64,000 nucleotides of DNA from Lenzites betulinus (GCA_022264855.1 JABYQU010000001.1:1116001-1180000); one strand, 5' to 3'; positions 1 to 11,790 are shown, counted from the stretch's first letter. Notes: a model not told the origin generated them from the letters alone. Translations and numbers: made by a program.

Positions 1-22
1 ATAGGTAGGGCAGTTCTTGCAG

Positions 23-108
23 ACATGGTAGCGGTGGCGGACGAGGAGACGCAGTTGGAGAAGGGATTTTATAGGCACGTCGACCCAGGTGCACCCTATG
101 GTGTATAA
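23..108 (+). CDS. Terminal exon of an unrecognised gene (partial, left edge)
   Basis: The sequence opens with an intron-like stretch ending in TTCTTGCAG at 14-22. It is followed by an open frame, in phase from the ATG at 25, that ends at TAA 106-108. It encodes about 28 residues ending GFYRHVDPGAPYGV. Residue composition (charged, with Gly, Pro and aromatic residues) looks coding and differs from the low-complexity translations of nearby non-coding DNA. The rest of the gene lies left of the window. I do not recognise the family, and a chance open frame cannot be excluded. Confidence 0.4.
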
Positions 109-498
109 AGGGCTTAGTGGCAGTCGGATCACAATAAGTCACAGTGGGCTTCATCTCGATTGAACAAAGGGCATACTCGCGGCGCAGCACTTTGGCAGCA
201 ACGCCAAATCTCCCAGCAAGAAATGCAAGCCCGCCAAGACAGGTTGGTTGGGATCCTGTGGAAGGGGTGTAAGGTCCCGCCAGCATATCTACACGATTGC
301 AAGGTAGGGGGGAATGATGTGGTCCCAACTCCCGTGTTGCACTACCGCCTGCGTACGTAGGCGTACCTCACAACTTTTGTCATTTTCATTGCAGTCAGAT
401 GTCAACCCCTAGTATTACACAGCACTTCTACAGGAAACACTGGCATAAAAGTAAGCGGCGACGCCATGCTTTCGAGGGGAGGTATCACTTACCAGCCT
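109..498. other. Non-coding stretch, no gene recognised
   Basis: This 390-nt stretch holds the likely 3' flank of the left-edge gene and of CDC26. Short open frames on the plus strand have no recognisable content. A GTAGGGG at about 304 and a TTTCATTGCAG near 383-393 resemble splice sites but join nothing I can identify. Confidence 0.5.
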
Positions 499-735
499 TT
501 ACCGCAAGCCAAGCCGCTCATCGCGAGACATTGCAGCTCTCTTCTTCTTTGCCTCCTCCGCATGATGGTAAGGTTGACTCGGAGCCGGCGTACCCTTAGG
601 CTGCGCAGGGGTAGCGGTGGAGGCGGAAGTGTCAACCTGTTGGGCAGCAGCAGACTTCTGAGCCGCGATGGCGTCTCGGACCTGCTGCACGTCCATGTCC
701 GTCATTGGGATTTGCGTTGGAGGACGTCGAATCAT
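499..735 (-). CDS. CDC26: Anaphase-promoting complex subunit CDC26 (Hcn1-like)
   Basis: The product is a 78-residue protein. It starts MIRRPPTQI, followed by a short acidic helix-prone segment (TDMDVQQVRDAI), a Ser/Ala/Pro/Thr linker and a basic tail ending SRDERLGLR. The M-(L/I)-R-R-x-P-T N-terminus is the signature of CDC26/Hcn1, a small APC/C subunit whose N-terminus caps the TPR protein Cut9/Apc6 and stabilises it in the cell-cycle ubiquitin ligase. A (D/R)ER-(L/I)-G motif near the C-terminus also fits Hcn1. The ATG at 735 was chosen because it places this motif at residue 1; the open frame continues upstream without a better start. GGTAAAG just at the stop could be a donor for a further short exon, so the C-terminus is uncertain. 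It diverges from the PRA1-like gene across 271 nt. Confidence 0.65.
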   Translation of the reverse strand: MIRRPPTQIPMTDMDVQQVRDAIAAQKSAAAQQVDTSASTATPAQPKGTPAPSQPYHHAEEAKKKRAAMSRDERLGLR

Positions 736-1006
736 GATTGCGGGCGCGGTAATCACTGCGCCGAGGCAGAGAGGAAAGTCGGGCTGCGGAGGAGAGAGAG
801 TCGTGGAACAATGCGCGAGAGGGACAAAGGCAGAGAGACTGCGGGCGCAGGCGCCCGACACGCAACAGACGCAACGTAAAACACTCAGCTGCTCCGCCAC
901 ACCGTTCCTTCACCTCTACCTGCACACACCTTCCGCTCTCCTCCCTGCGCACGCCCGCCCCCTCTCTCGCCAAACACCCGCGACCTCCACCAGCACACCA
1001 CACACA

Positions 1007-1973
1007 ATGGAAGCCCTCCTCCGCGCGTCAGAGACAATCAAGTCCTTCCGGGTCCGTGTCAAGCTGCCCTCAATCAAGCTCTCTCGCTCGCGCCGTACTC
1101 ATGATCCTCTCTCTTCAATCCTTCAGGAGACCCGCCTCAGTGCGCTCCGGGGACCCACCGAGTTCTTCGACTACAACCGTGTTTCCCGCCCTGACAACCT
1201 CAACACGGCAACACATGTGCGCACCATACACTGCCATTCCTCCGCTCGCCCGTCATAAGCTCACGCACGCACGCGACCCGCGTATTTGCCTGTATAGCGC
1301 ATATCCTACAACACTCGCTACTTCTCAGGTGTGTTTATAATGTCCGCTCTGCTAGGAAGCGAGACGAGGTGCTCACTGTTGAGACCTACAGGAAACTACA
1401 TGCTGATTGTAGCCCTTCTTGCGCTATACGCCGTGTACGCTTGCTGCGCTTACGAAGGACTGCAGCACGTTTGTTGACACACGGAATACAGAATCACGAA
1501 CACTCTCCTCATCTTCGCCGTCCTCTTCCTCGTCGGCGGCTTCGCCGCGATCAACCGCTTCGGTCCGTCCTATCTGCATTTGCATATTCGGTCCGCATTC
1601 TAACAGTCTCACCTCCATTCCTCCCTTACCCCATACACCCAACCTCGGCCGTCTATCCCGCCCGCGCGGACCTCTCCACGTTCTCCGTGCCCGCGCGCCT
1701 CTCTCGCCCCCAATATCAATCTCAAACCAACCCGAACCCCTCTCGTTCCCCCGCACAGCCCCGGACCCGATCCAACTCGGCGAGCACGTCATCACGCAAA
1801 AGTCGCTCTACAGCGGGCTCTTCATCATCGGCATCCCCCTCCTCTGGTTCTCGTCCCCGTTCAGCACCTTCTTCTGGCTCGTCGGCGCCTCCGCGGTGCT
1901 CATCCTTGGCCACGCGTGCATGATGGAGCCCGGGATCGAGTCCGAGTATACGTCCGTCGAGGACAGCGTCTGA
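1007..1973 (+). CDS. PRA1-family (prenylated Rab acceptor, Yip3-like) membrane protein
   Basis: Six exons (1007-1051, 1127-1216, 1298-1328, 1392-1434, 1492-1562, 1759-1973) give 164 residues. The order of segments is typical of PRA1: a soluble N-terminus (ETRLSALRGPTEFFDYNRVS), RISYNTRYFSGNY, then a hydrophobic pair (MLIVALLALYAV and LLIFAVLFLVGGFAAINRF). A hydrophilic hinge (PDPIQLGEHVITQKSLY) leads to a second hydrophobic pair around LWFSSPFSTFFWLVGASAVL, and an acidic tail ends EYTSVEDSV. PRA1/Yip3 proteins sit in ER/Golgi membranes and assist Rab GTPase delivery and vesicle traffic. The length matches the family (about 160-180). Exons 3 and 4 are only 31 and 43 nt and were placed by matching conserved residues. 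The last intron is 196 nt, longer than its neighbours. Confidence 0.88.
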
Positions 1974-2665
1974 GCGCTGCGCGCAGGGCACTCGTTTGAC
2001 GGGCCGGAGATGGGTTGTGAGACCTTGAGGGAGTGGGGATGGGGGTTTGGTTTGTTGTTCGAGATGGAGGGAGGGAGGGAGGGAAGACTCGTACCCGTCC
2101 GTATGGTTGGACGGACAGCCTTGCCTGGTGGACAGACTTCGTTCGGCCCACGCGCTTTCTTACATAGTCGGTCGTTCTCTAGAGATACCTACACCCTTTC
2201 CCCGGCTCCCTAATTATTCAATGTAGCACGCATACACGACCCGCACGAGTGCACGAGTTCGACCGCGAACAACCGCCTTGTCCGAATCGCTCTCAACACA
2301 TCGACACACACTCAGCGACAATAGCGAGAGAAAGCACGCGGCGCACGCCCGGGCGCGCGCCGCGTCACAGCGAGCAATGAATTGCAGCAGGGGCCGGAAC
2401 GGGAACGATACATGTACATCTTCGGGCGCGAGCGTCCGTCTACAGCGGGCGCGGGTCCGTTTGCGCGGCGGCGGGGCAGCATACACAGGTCTGGCGACGG
2501 GGAGCGGGAACTGTCCATAGCGATGAGGGGACGGGGCGGCGGAGAATGGCGCGAATAAAGGTAGGCGGCGGGGAGGAAGCGGAAGCGGAAGGGGTGCTGG
2601 ACGCGGGGCGCCGCCGCGTGGGCGGGGATACCGGAGGAGTGATCGGGTCGGCCCTGCGCGGCGGG
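1974..2665. other. Convergent 3' region, no gene recognised
   Basis: This 692-nt stretch lies between the 3' ends of the PRA1-like gene (plus) and the ERT1-like gene (minus) and probably holds both 3' UTRs. It contains a purine-rich run (GGAGGGAGGGAGGGAGG at about 2066) and open frames of skewed composition only. Confidence 0.5.
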
Positions 2666-5332
2666 CTATAATAATGGTAACCATTGCCCTGTGTCCACCT
2701 CATGGTTAGCAACGCACCCAACAGAAAAATCGAGAGAAGAACGTACCGATGACGAGACTGGGCAGGTCCATGATGTCGCGGCGGATGGAGAAGCAGAAGG
2801 TGCAGGGAACGGGCGCGCCGCTCGGCTTGAGGAGCACGCAGTGCGAGTACACGGACTGCGTCGTGTTCTCGAACGCGTGGTTCGCAAAGTTCTCCCAGTA
2901 CTCGACCACGCTCTGGTTCTCGAACAGCTGCCGCGCACCACATCCGTCAACACCCGCCTTATTCCCGCAGCCACACGCACACACGACCACACGTAAGGAA
3001 ACGCGGCTCACCTCGTAGATGTACTTCCGCCGCCCGACGAGCTCCTCGCGCTCCCAGCCGGTGAGCATGCAGAACTCGGGCCCGACGAGGCAGATCTCGC
3101 CCGTGCGGCGCCACGCGACGGTCGGCGTGCCCGAGAACGACACGAGCTTGTCGAGCTCGATGAGCGAGCGCTGAAAGCACTTCTCCACGAACACCTCGTC
3201 CTCCTCCGACATCGGCATCTGCAGCGCGATGAACGACGGCCGCACGATCGCGAGCGCGCGCACGATCCGCAGGATGTCGTTCTTGTCGAACCTGCACGTG
3301 AGCGGCGCGCGCGCGGGGGCGTGGGACGGTGGGAGAGTCGGAGAGTCGGGCGCAGGGCGCGGGGCACGGTGGGGCGGGGCGGGGAGGATGCGGGAGGGGA
3401 GGGTGGACCCGAATCGACCCGAGCGGACCCCGCAAAGCGGTGCACGCACAAAGTTCGACCACACACACGCACCCACAACCCAAAGCGTAGCGCGTTCGCG
3501 ATCGGATTTGCCCAAGATGCCGGACGCAAGAAAGAAGCAGGGAAGAAATAGAAAAACAGACATCAGGTGTTCGTCAGTCACTGCGCACACCTCCCAGCGT
3601 CCCCCGCGCGTAGGGGGACGCCGATACGCGGACGGACGCACCTCCGGCTCATGTGCTTCATCAGGAAATGGTAGCCCTGCGTGTAATCGTACCCCTTCGT
3701 CACGCTCTTGTACACGCTTTGCACCGCGCCCTCGACCGGCGTTGCCACCGACATCGGCGATCCAGCCCAGTTCGGCACGAGTCGCGCCGCGGTGGGCGAG
3801 CTCGGATTGCGACGCGCGCGTGACATAAAGGATGACGTCGTTGGGGATTGCGCGCTGCTCGACGCCGCGTACGCGGCAGACGTCGACTGTGCGCCCTGCA
3901 CTTGGGCTTGCGACTGGTCAGCAGCGGAATACTCTGCGTACTGCGAGGGCCCTGCTGCGGCCGCCGGCGGGGGGTACGCTGCAGCGTAGCCCGTCGTCGC
4001 GGTGGGGGCAATGTACTCGGAGGGCACGCCTCCTGCTGAGAACGATGTACATAACGTCGTCTCGGAGGGTTGGATTGCAAAAGGCGGCGCGTGCTCACCA
4101 TACGCAGGCGCTGCGGCGCCCGTATAAGCCGGCGCTCCTGTGGGTTGCCCCGATGCATACTGCCCGGATAATGGTTCAGAGGGCCATGTTGTTGTGTTTG
4201 AGAGCGTCGATGGTTGTGGTGGGACGTATGATGTGCTTGCGACAGGTTGGGGCGCAGGGCCTGTCGCGGGGGAGCCGCTCGATCCCGAATCGGGAGAGCC
4301 TCCCAGGATTGCGGAAAGTATAGAGTATTCGAGGTTGGCAGCCTCTGCGGGGATCCCGTACGGCGCTGGTGTTTGGTATGTGGGGTACATGGTGTCGGGG
4401 GATATGTATTGAGGAGGCTGGACGGGTTGCTCTGGAGGGGGTGGTGGGGGATGCTGGGCTATAGGACGGCGAGTGTGAGAGCTGAGAACGGCTGTCCAGA
4501 GGGAGATGGGGGTTACGTTGTGTGGAGGGCTCCGCTGTCTTCGACGAACCATCGCCTGATTTAGTGCGCTTCAGTGCCTCTATATTGAAGAGGTTTAGCG
4601 CGTGAGGCGAAGCGGTGTCAGTCATGTGAGGCTTGCCTAGCTCTTCCTCGTCCAACAGATACTTTGCTTTCTTGCGGTGGCCCTCGGTGCAGTTGTCTGC
4701 CATGCCACGCTTGATGCACCGTTGACACGGGCGTGCTACAAACGTGATGATCAGGATTCGCGTAAGACAGTGGTCATGTGGGTGCCCCGCGCGAGTATAT
4801 AGGCCGGTTGCGACCAGCGTGCGTTCAAACTTCAAACGAGGGTTCTCGGTGGAGCGCGCAGAGAACGAGCGGTTGCCTCTGGAGTGATCCCTGCGAGGGC
4901 GCGAGAAAGGGGGAGCGCCAGCCACGCTGGACACTGCAGAACGCTGTGCTCTCCTCAACGGCCAGCTAAGCGGTCGCGTGCGCCGCGCGAGAAGCGCAGA
5001 GGGGTGAAGGAATGCTCACAGTCGTCGCACGTTAGGTGCGCCTTCTGGCAGTGGAAGCAAGCACGGTTGGCCTTTTTCTTCTTGGGCCCATCACGGGTCC
5101 TGGGAGCAGAGCTGCCGTCGGCGCTATCACTCCCCCCGTCGGTGGTGCGTTTCCTCTTGGGAACGGCCTTTTTCTGCGACGTATGGGCAGAGCCAGAGGG
5201 GATGGGGGTGCTGTCTCCCGAAGGGGATGAGGAGGAGGAGGGGAGGGAGGGGTGCTGTGTGCTCGGTGGTAGCGCGCCGGTGGGCATGGCGGGGGCTATT
5301 GGCTGGAGGTCCTGGGCGGACGAGGACAGCAT
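2666..5332 (-). CDS. ERT1/AcuK-like Zn2Cys6 transcription regulator with PAS domain
   Basis: Six exons read 5'-3' on the minus strand (5332-5020, 4735-4517, 4458-3642, 3291-3012, 2927-2747, 2688-2666) give 610 residues. A Lys-rich patch precedes a zinc binuclear cluster with C-x2-C-x6-C-x5-C-x2-C-x8-C spacing (CFHCQKAHLTC, then PCQRCIKRGMADNC). A Ser/Pro/Tyr-rich middle leads to SVTKGYDYTQGYHFL and a PAS-type domain (FDKNDILRIVRAL, then GPEFCMLTGWEREELVGRR). The chain ends IGQWLPLL. This layout is that of ERT1/AcuK/AcuM regulators, which control gluconeogenesis and non-fermentable carbon use in ascomycetes; the role here is inferred. The ATG at 5332 was preferred because the frame extends upstream only to a GTG, through a CT-rich leader. 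The 350-nt intron at 3292-3641 is long for this locus. Confidence 0.88.
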
Positions 5333-5811
5333 GGGGCGGTAATATGGGGCAAAGCGTGAGGAGATGGACGGGGAGAAGGAGAAAGAGAACGCAGAAGGCG
5401 AGCGCACGGAGACCGACTTCCGAGACGCCCGCCGTGCGCTCGTCCCGGGCTGCGAACCAGGTCGCCCGGCGCTCGCTCGCTCGATGCCCACAAATAGGCA
5501 GCCCTCCCCGCCACACGTAATCAGCCGCTCATCATTCGTCGTGATGTCACACGTTCCCCCGCCAATCGCTGCCCGTTGCCGTCACGCCTCATGACATCGG
5601 CCCGATGTTGTCGGCCGCTCGGCCTCGGCGCCTGCTCGGTCAAGGCAGGCGCTCGCCGCGGTCGTCTTCGGCCTCGCTCTGAACGTCGCCCATGTCCTTC
5701 CCCGCACCTTCGCCGTCCTGCTACCTCCTAGTGCCTCTTTGACAGCCTCATGGCTCGCCATTTGCTTTAACTGCCTCTCGGCGTATCTCTAGCGCATCGT
5801 GTCCCACACTG
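5333..5811. promoter_or_regulatory. Divergent promoter region (ERT1-like / HemK-like)
   Basis: A 479-nt intergenic stretch separates two divergent start codons. On the ERT1-like side the transcribed strand is CT-rich immediately before the ATG, as often seen in basidiomycete leaders. I found no defined operator or TATA motif that I could assign with confidence. Confidence 0.45.
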
Positions 5812-7581
5812 ATGCCATCCCGCCTCTTCACTCAGCTCTCACGCGCCATTGGCCGTGAGTCTGCGCAGAACGAGCTCAGATGGATGAGGCGCGCGCTGGA
5901 GAACCCTATACGTGGCATAGAACCCGCGTCGAGGACCATAGACGACATGGTCGCACGGCGAATCCGCGGCGAACCTCTGCAGTACATCCTCGGTGAGTAC
6001 CTCCGTAGTCCGCATGCAACGCGGTATGCCCTGCAGGAACGCGGCCCCCAATTGCGTTCCTGGTATGGGTATATGCCAGTAAACTGGTGGCATAACTGGC
6101 CTTTCTGATTAAGTACTGTGCATCACTACGCTGTAGTCGCGCGTATCGAAGTCATGCAGCACACACTCTCGCCGTAAGGTTTGGTCGTATTCATAGAGAA
6201 GCGCGATATGGGTCACGGCCACACGAACAAGAAGCTTCCTCGGCGCGTCGAAGGTGCGGATTGCGACGCGACCACTCCGACCGCATTCTCTTCTTCCGAA
6301 TGACCACTTGAGCGCCCCGAATCATATGCACGCCATGTCTACCTGGAGGTCACATCAGGCGCATTCATGAAATTTACTTGGTGTGATCGTGACGACCTGA
6401 GACTTATTCGGCGAGGAACAATGTACTCATGATGCGGCCTCATTAGAGCACCATGGCAAGGCGAGATGCAGTTGCTTGCATGTCTCATAGAGGTCGATTC
6501 GTTAGTCTGCATAAATTTCACCAGGGTGTGCAAAAGGCCACCCCCCAATGTTGATAATACGAGAGGGAATGTGTGTAACGAGCTATACCGCTCGACCACA
6601 TATCATCACGTCAGATATGCCAACTTGCGTCCATACCAAGGAGACCAACTCAGGTCCCGCTAAGCTAACCATGATTGACTGCTCGAGCGAGTCTATTTGC
6701 AGTATATATCCTCTAGCACTGCTTGTTCGGACCTCGGCGGTTTGACACAGCGCGTCGATCCCATTCCAGTCTCCCCATACCCCACACTACTCCTGAGACC
6801 GCCGGCTGATGCGGAGCTCCCAACAGGTTCGCAGCCATTCGGCCCCCTCAACCTCGCCGTGCGCGCGCCCGTGCTCATCCCGCGACCAGAGACGGAAGAC
6901 TGGGCTCTCCGCCTCGCGGACACCATCCGCGCCCCCTCGTCATCCGCCCCACGCCGGCCACTCAAGGTTCTCGACCTCTGCACCGGGACCGGGTGTATCC
7001 CACTGCTGCTCTGTCATGCTCTGCCTCGCGGCTGGGCGCACGCTACCGGAGTCGACATATCGGAGCACGCGGTTCGCCTCGCGCGCGAGAATGCGGGGTT
7101 GTGCGGCATCCCTGTCGCCACAAACCCTCACGCGGATCTCGAGCAAGAGGGACACAATACCTTCATGCCCGTCCTTGCTGATCTCATGCAGCGGAACTTT
7201 GTAAATCGCGCAGGGCTCGAGCCGCCATATGATGTGATCACGTCGAACCCGCCGTACATCCCGCGGGACGAGTATGACCGTCTGCCGGCGTCGGTGAAGG
7301 ATTTCGAGGACGTTCGTGCGTTGCTCGGCGACTCGGTGGATGCTGGCGACCTTGCGCTGCCCCAGGACGAGCGCGACAAGGGCTTAACGTTCTACCACCG
7401 GATCGCGGAGCTCTTGCGCGACCATGATTTGCTGCATGCCGAGGGCACGCTCGCGCTAGAGGTCGGGAAAGGCCAGGCGCAGGACGTTGCAGATATTGTG
7501 GAACGAAAGGCTCGTATGCGACACGTCGACATCTGGAAAGACCCTTGGGGCGTCGAACGCGTTGTCGTCGCTCGCCCGTAG
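5812..7581 (+). CDS. HemK/Mtq1-type release-factor glutamine methyltransferase
   Basis: Two exons (5812-5992 and 6827-7581) encode 311 residues. The N-terminal helical part (ARRIRGEPLQYILG) joins SQPFGPLNLAVRAPVLIPRPETE. It is followed by the SAM-binding motif VLDLCTGTGCIPLLL, the acidic VDISEHAVRLARENA and the catalytic NPPY motif (ITSNPPYIPRDEYDRLP). These are diagnostic of N5-glutamine methyltransferases acting on the GGQ motif of peptide-chain release factors; this form resembles mitochondrial Mtq1. Length agrees with the family. The exon junction is fixed by ILG|SQPFG, so the single intron is 834 nt, more than ten times the typical length here. No small coding exon was recognised inside it. 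Confidence 0.9.
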
Positions 7582-7681
7582 CAACACTCCAAGGCACAAA
7601 TGTATATTCTCTAGACACCGTTGCGCGTGACGAATCTAGTAGGCATACTCTGAGAATCCACTACCCCAACCGTGCTAACAT

Positions 7682-9241
7682 CTACTTCTCCGACTCTTCA
7701 GATACGTTGTCCGATCCACTTGCTTGTCCCGGAGCCGCAGTGCGCCCCAGTTCCTCATCCACGGGCGCCCAGTTCAGCTTCCGGTGCAAGTAGAGCGCAA
7801 CCCACGTCAGTGCGAGCAACACGGGGACCTCGACCAGTGGACCAATGGTCGCAGCGAGCGCCTGGTCCGAGCCGACTCCATATACCGCAATCGTGACCGC
7901 GATGGCCAGTTCCTATAAACATGCATCGGTCCATGTGTCTGTATAGAAAAACTCGACTCACGAAGTTGTTGCTCGCCGCCGTGAAGCTCTGCACCACCGC
8001 CATCTCGTACGACCACATCCGCGCGCCAGCCCTCCCACCCCCAGTCCCCCCACCGCCCCCTTGCACCCGCCTATTCTCGCGCCTCGCGAAACGCCACACG
8101 AGCGCGAACGTCGCGGTCCACATGATGACGAAGTACACGACGAGCGGGACGAAGACGCGGAAGACGGGCCCGAGGTTGTGCACGATGTGGTGGCCCTGGT
8201 ACGCGAACATGACGACGATCGTGTATAGGAGGCCGACCAGTGCGAGTGGGGAGAACGCCGGCAGGAAGCGCGTCTCGAGGAACGCGCGCGAGAATAGGCG
8301 GAGCACGGCGAAGCGCGTTATGACCCCCGCTGCGAGTGGGATACCGAGGTACTGCCCACTACGGTCAGCAATCTGCGGATGCTAACACATGCAAAATAAT
8401 GTCAATGCGACTCACGATGAGGACCGAGATCGCGACGTCCCCGTACGAAACGTGTATGGTCCCATGCACCCCACCCCCGCCCCCAAGCACGTTCACGAAC
8501 AGCAGCGCAAACGGCGCATACAGCGCGATCTGGAGCGCGCTATTGATCACCACGAGCACCGCGCAGTACTCCGCGTCCCCGCGCGCGAGCTCGTTCCACA
8601 CCATGACCATCGCGATGCAGCGCGCGAGGCCGACCATGATCACGCCCGCGCGGTACGTCGGCAGGTCCGGGAGCGCGGCCCACGCGAGCGCGAGCATCAC
8701 GAGCGGCGCGGCGAGCCAGTTGAGCGCGAGCGAGAGCAGGACGTGCTGCAGCATGCGCCGCGTCGGGAGCTGTGCGGGGAGCGCCTCGTACCGGACCTTG
8801 GTGAGGATGGGCCACATCATGACGATGAGGCCTGCGGCGATCGCTGGGGGGAGCGGTCGCGTGGGTGAGTTGTAGGGCAGGGGCGTGCGGGTGGAGGATA
8901 CGTACGGGCGGAAACGCTTTGGAAGCGGGCGGTGTCGAAGGCTTCTTGGACCCCGGGGACGAAATTGCCGATGAGCACGCCGGCGATCATGCATAGGAGG
9001 ATGGCTGGCGTCAGTAGACGGTCCAATATGCCGAGCTTCTTGATGAGTACTGTGTATTTATTCAGTACTCTGTGTAGTGCGAGGTCATGCAAGCCGAGGG
9101 TGTCCTAGTACCTGTTGGTGCATCGAAGGTCTCAACGCTCTCAACCTGAGGCGTATTGTCGTGAAACCCCTCTGCTGTGGCGCCGTCACGGTCGGCAACA
9201 GGCGACGCCTTTGAGTCAACAGCTAGCTCCTTGTTGTCCAT
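7682..9241 (-). CDS. ACR3: ACR3-type arsenite efflux transporter
   Basis: Five exons on the minus strand (9241-9112, 9049-8906, 8843-8416, 8351-7962, 7912-7682) encode 440 residues. A hydrophilic N-terminus of about 45 residues precedes ten hydrophobic segments. Conserved ACR3 features are [31 protein letters not shown] (with the essential Cys) and [31 protein letters not shown] and [20 protein letters not shown] follow further on. ACR3 carriers export arsenite or antimonite across the plasma membrane. A Gly/Arg-rich loop (about residues 330-345) is an insertion relative to bacterial members. The exon 3/4 junction was chosen at GGGCAG|TAC because it restores VLIYLGIP in frame. No arsenate reductase gene lies beside it in this window. 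Confidence 0.93.
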
Positions 9242-10110
9242 CTTGCGTACTTGGCTACTGGGGGACGGTAGAGGGGAGAGGACGAGCAGCAGCAGCACGT
9301 CGGACACCAGCACATTTCTTTCTCATGCTAAGCGCTGATTTTGAATATCGTCGTCAAATTCGGATGTAGTACCGCGGCTTCCCTTTTGGGATGTCCATCC
9401 ACATCGGGATTGGTGCCGCGGGGACTGCCGAACATTCTGTGGCGGAAAATGTGCGTTTGTCTTCGCTGGCCCTTCAAGCATGTCCAGTCACTGGGAACAA
9501 CTACTGAAGCCGACCACTATAGCTATACGTATATCACTGGACACCAGGAGGTTCTACGAGCCCAGGAATCGATATCATACAATCCTGTTGCATCGTGGAT
9601 ATCACGGCGATGGCGGTGACGTCAGAGTTCATTATGAAGACGATGAGGTCGACGGCTCCGACGTCTACCTACACAAGTGGATCTTGATCTGACAGGTTCG
9701 ATGACGATTGCTAGTACTCGCAGGAGTATGATCACTCTTCCGGTCTTCCTGTGAAGCTCATCGAAGGTGCCAGTGCACCCAACCCGCGGTACCGTCGTAC
9801 GTTCCAATGTATTACGACACCAACAATCCCAGGCATCCACGAACTAATATCGCACGGGATAGGAAGATATGATAGCTTCAACGTTCTATTGGTGGCACAG
9901 TACACACAACCCGGGAATAGACGTGTCAAACAAGACTCGATCGCTGGAGCAATGCGGTCATCTCAAGAAAAAGGTCGCTTGTCCTCCCGTTGCAGAGCTC
10001 TCCCCAACATCTTCACATCCACAACAGCTACACTATTCCACGCACGCTGCGGTACATAACAGCTCTATACACCTCCGCCAAAGTCATTTGCCTGAATATC
10101 CACCATCAAT
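9242..10110. other. Divergent intergenic stretch, no gene recognised
   Basis: This 869-nt region lies between the ACR3 start (minus) and the dehydrogenase start (plus). It is less GC-rich than the flanking genes and contains only short open frames without family resemblance. It presumably holds both promoters. Confidence 0.5.
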
Positions 10111-11385
10111 ATGTATACTCTGGGCTTGGGTTCAAAGGGTCAGGAATGTTCACCAGAGGATGTTCCGGAACTACACGGCAAGGTATAGTGCTAGTATACA
10201 CCACTCCATGGTCCTGACGAATAAGTACTCACACCCGTTCAGACCGCACTCATCACAGGCGCTACCACGGGCGTAGGCCTTGAGGTCGCGAAGGTCGTCG
10301 CATCTAAGGGAGCCCATGTCCTGCTCCTTGCGCGAAGAGAGGACGACCCGGACGAGGCGATTGAACAAATACGACAATACTGCACAACGAATGGCGAACA
10401 ACATTTGGACCCGGATGTGGAATTCGTCGAATGCGACTTGGCAAACCTGGAAGAGGTCAAACGCGTCGGGGACGAGATCTGTACGAGGGAGGACCGACTT
10501 GACATAGTGAGTCCGCTGCGCAGGACCTCCACATCCCAAGGGAACCTACCATTATCCCCAATCCAGGTCATATGCGACGCAGGACTCGCCATCCAGCCAT
10601 TCGCCCTCTCCGAAGACGGCCTCGACCGGCACTTCGCCGTGAGCCACCTCGGTCACTTCCTCCTCCTCAACCGCCTCCTCCCCCTCCTCCGGCGCACCAG
10701 CGCGCGCGACTTCACATCAACGCCGCGCATCGTGTGCGTGTCATCCGTACTGCACGCCGCCGCGCCCTCTAGCGCGACCTTCGTCTCGCACGCGGAGCTC
10801 ACCGCCGAATCGTACGCCGCGTCCTCCCCGCTCGCGCTCTACGCGCGCGCGAAGCTCGCGGCCATCCTTTTCGTGAAGTTCGGCCTCGCGCCGAGACTAG
10901 CCGCTTCTCGCGCAGGGGTCGCGTCCGACAGCCAACCCGCACACTCAGATCCGGATTCACGCCCACCCCGAGGGATCCTCGCGCTCGCGATCGACCCGGG
11001 GCCCATCCACCCAGGCCAGCCCACACAGCTCGCGCACGCATACGGACTCATTACCGGGCCCGTCGCCAGACTAGCTGCCGCCCCGCTCGAACGTCCTCCC
11101 CATGAAGCCGCGCGTAGCACGTTGTGGGCGGCGACTGCGCTCGTGCTCAGTGAGGAGGATTGGGCGCGGTGGCAGGGTGCATATGTCGTCGCGCCGGGGA
11201 AAGAGGGGGAAGCGAGTGCGGCGGCGCAAGACGAGGAGCATGGGGCGCGGTTGTGGGCGATGAGTGAGGACCTGGTGAGGAAGCGTCTGGGTGAGGGCGC
11301 GTTGCAGTCATGGACATGGAATGGAGATGATGATGGATGCGAAAGGGTCGACGGGCGAATTGGTCTAGGGGAGAGGATTGAATAG
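10111..11385 (+). CDS. Short-chain dehydrogenase/reductase (retinol-dehydrogenase-like)
   Basis: Three exons (10111-10182, 10243-10506, 10567-11385) encode 384 residues. A Rossmann fold opens with TALITGATTGVGLEVAKVV (TGxxxGxG) and continues with an adenine-binding acidic site (CDLANLEEV), a serine (VCVSSVLHAA) and the catalytic YARAK (YxxxK). GHFLLLNRLLPLL is typical of the extended retinol-dehydrogenase/WW-oxidoreductase-like SDR group. The usual NNAG motif is replaced by CDAG. The C-terminal third is longer than in most SDRs and ends with a hydrophilic acidic tail. Substrate cannot be told from sequence. Intron 2 (60 nt) keeps the frame open, so an unspliced form would insert 20 residues. 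Confidence 0.88.
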
Positions 11386-11790
11386 GTTGAAAGGAGCTAT
11401 TACACTCTCATCCACTATAGCGTAGGCTTACAAGAGTCAAACACCTCCACACGCTGGAGGGCGAGAGAATGAGCTTACCACCTTGCGAAATTTACTGAAC
11501 AACTAGCAACGGACAGAGTGGTTTGCATTCGGCAGATTTCACTCCCTGTTTAAGGATGGAGGCGATACATACTACATAATCATTCCTTGCGCATATTTTC
11601 CTCGGCAGCGTGTGCAAAGCAAAGCTTAGATTTTGAGCTACATGCAATAAAGCGCGAAGAAACACGTCCCGACGAGCGTACACATAAACCCGCCTCTCGC
11701 AGCCCGCTACCTAGTACAGTGCGCCATGCACTTTTCTGTGTGCAACGAGGTGTGCGATGTGCATGGAGAAAAAGGGAGCCGACGTGTGTT
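11386..11790. other. Convergent 3' region, no gene recognised
   Basis: These 405 nt lie between the 3' ends of the dehydrogenase (plus) and RACK1 (minus). AT content is higher than in the genes, as expected for 3' UTRs. Nothing else was recognised. Confidence 0.5.

Noticed and set aside
2214..2700. Long minus-strand frames after the ERT1-like gene
   Set aside because: They are read-through of the final intron and 3' flank; the ending IGQWLPLL with its own short exon fits the family better.
5333..5491. Longer N-terminus for the ERT1-like protein
   Set aside because: The frame runs upstream only to a GTG, through a CT-rich leader; the first ATG in frame at 5332 is the likelier start.
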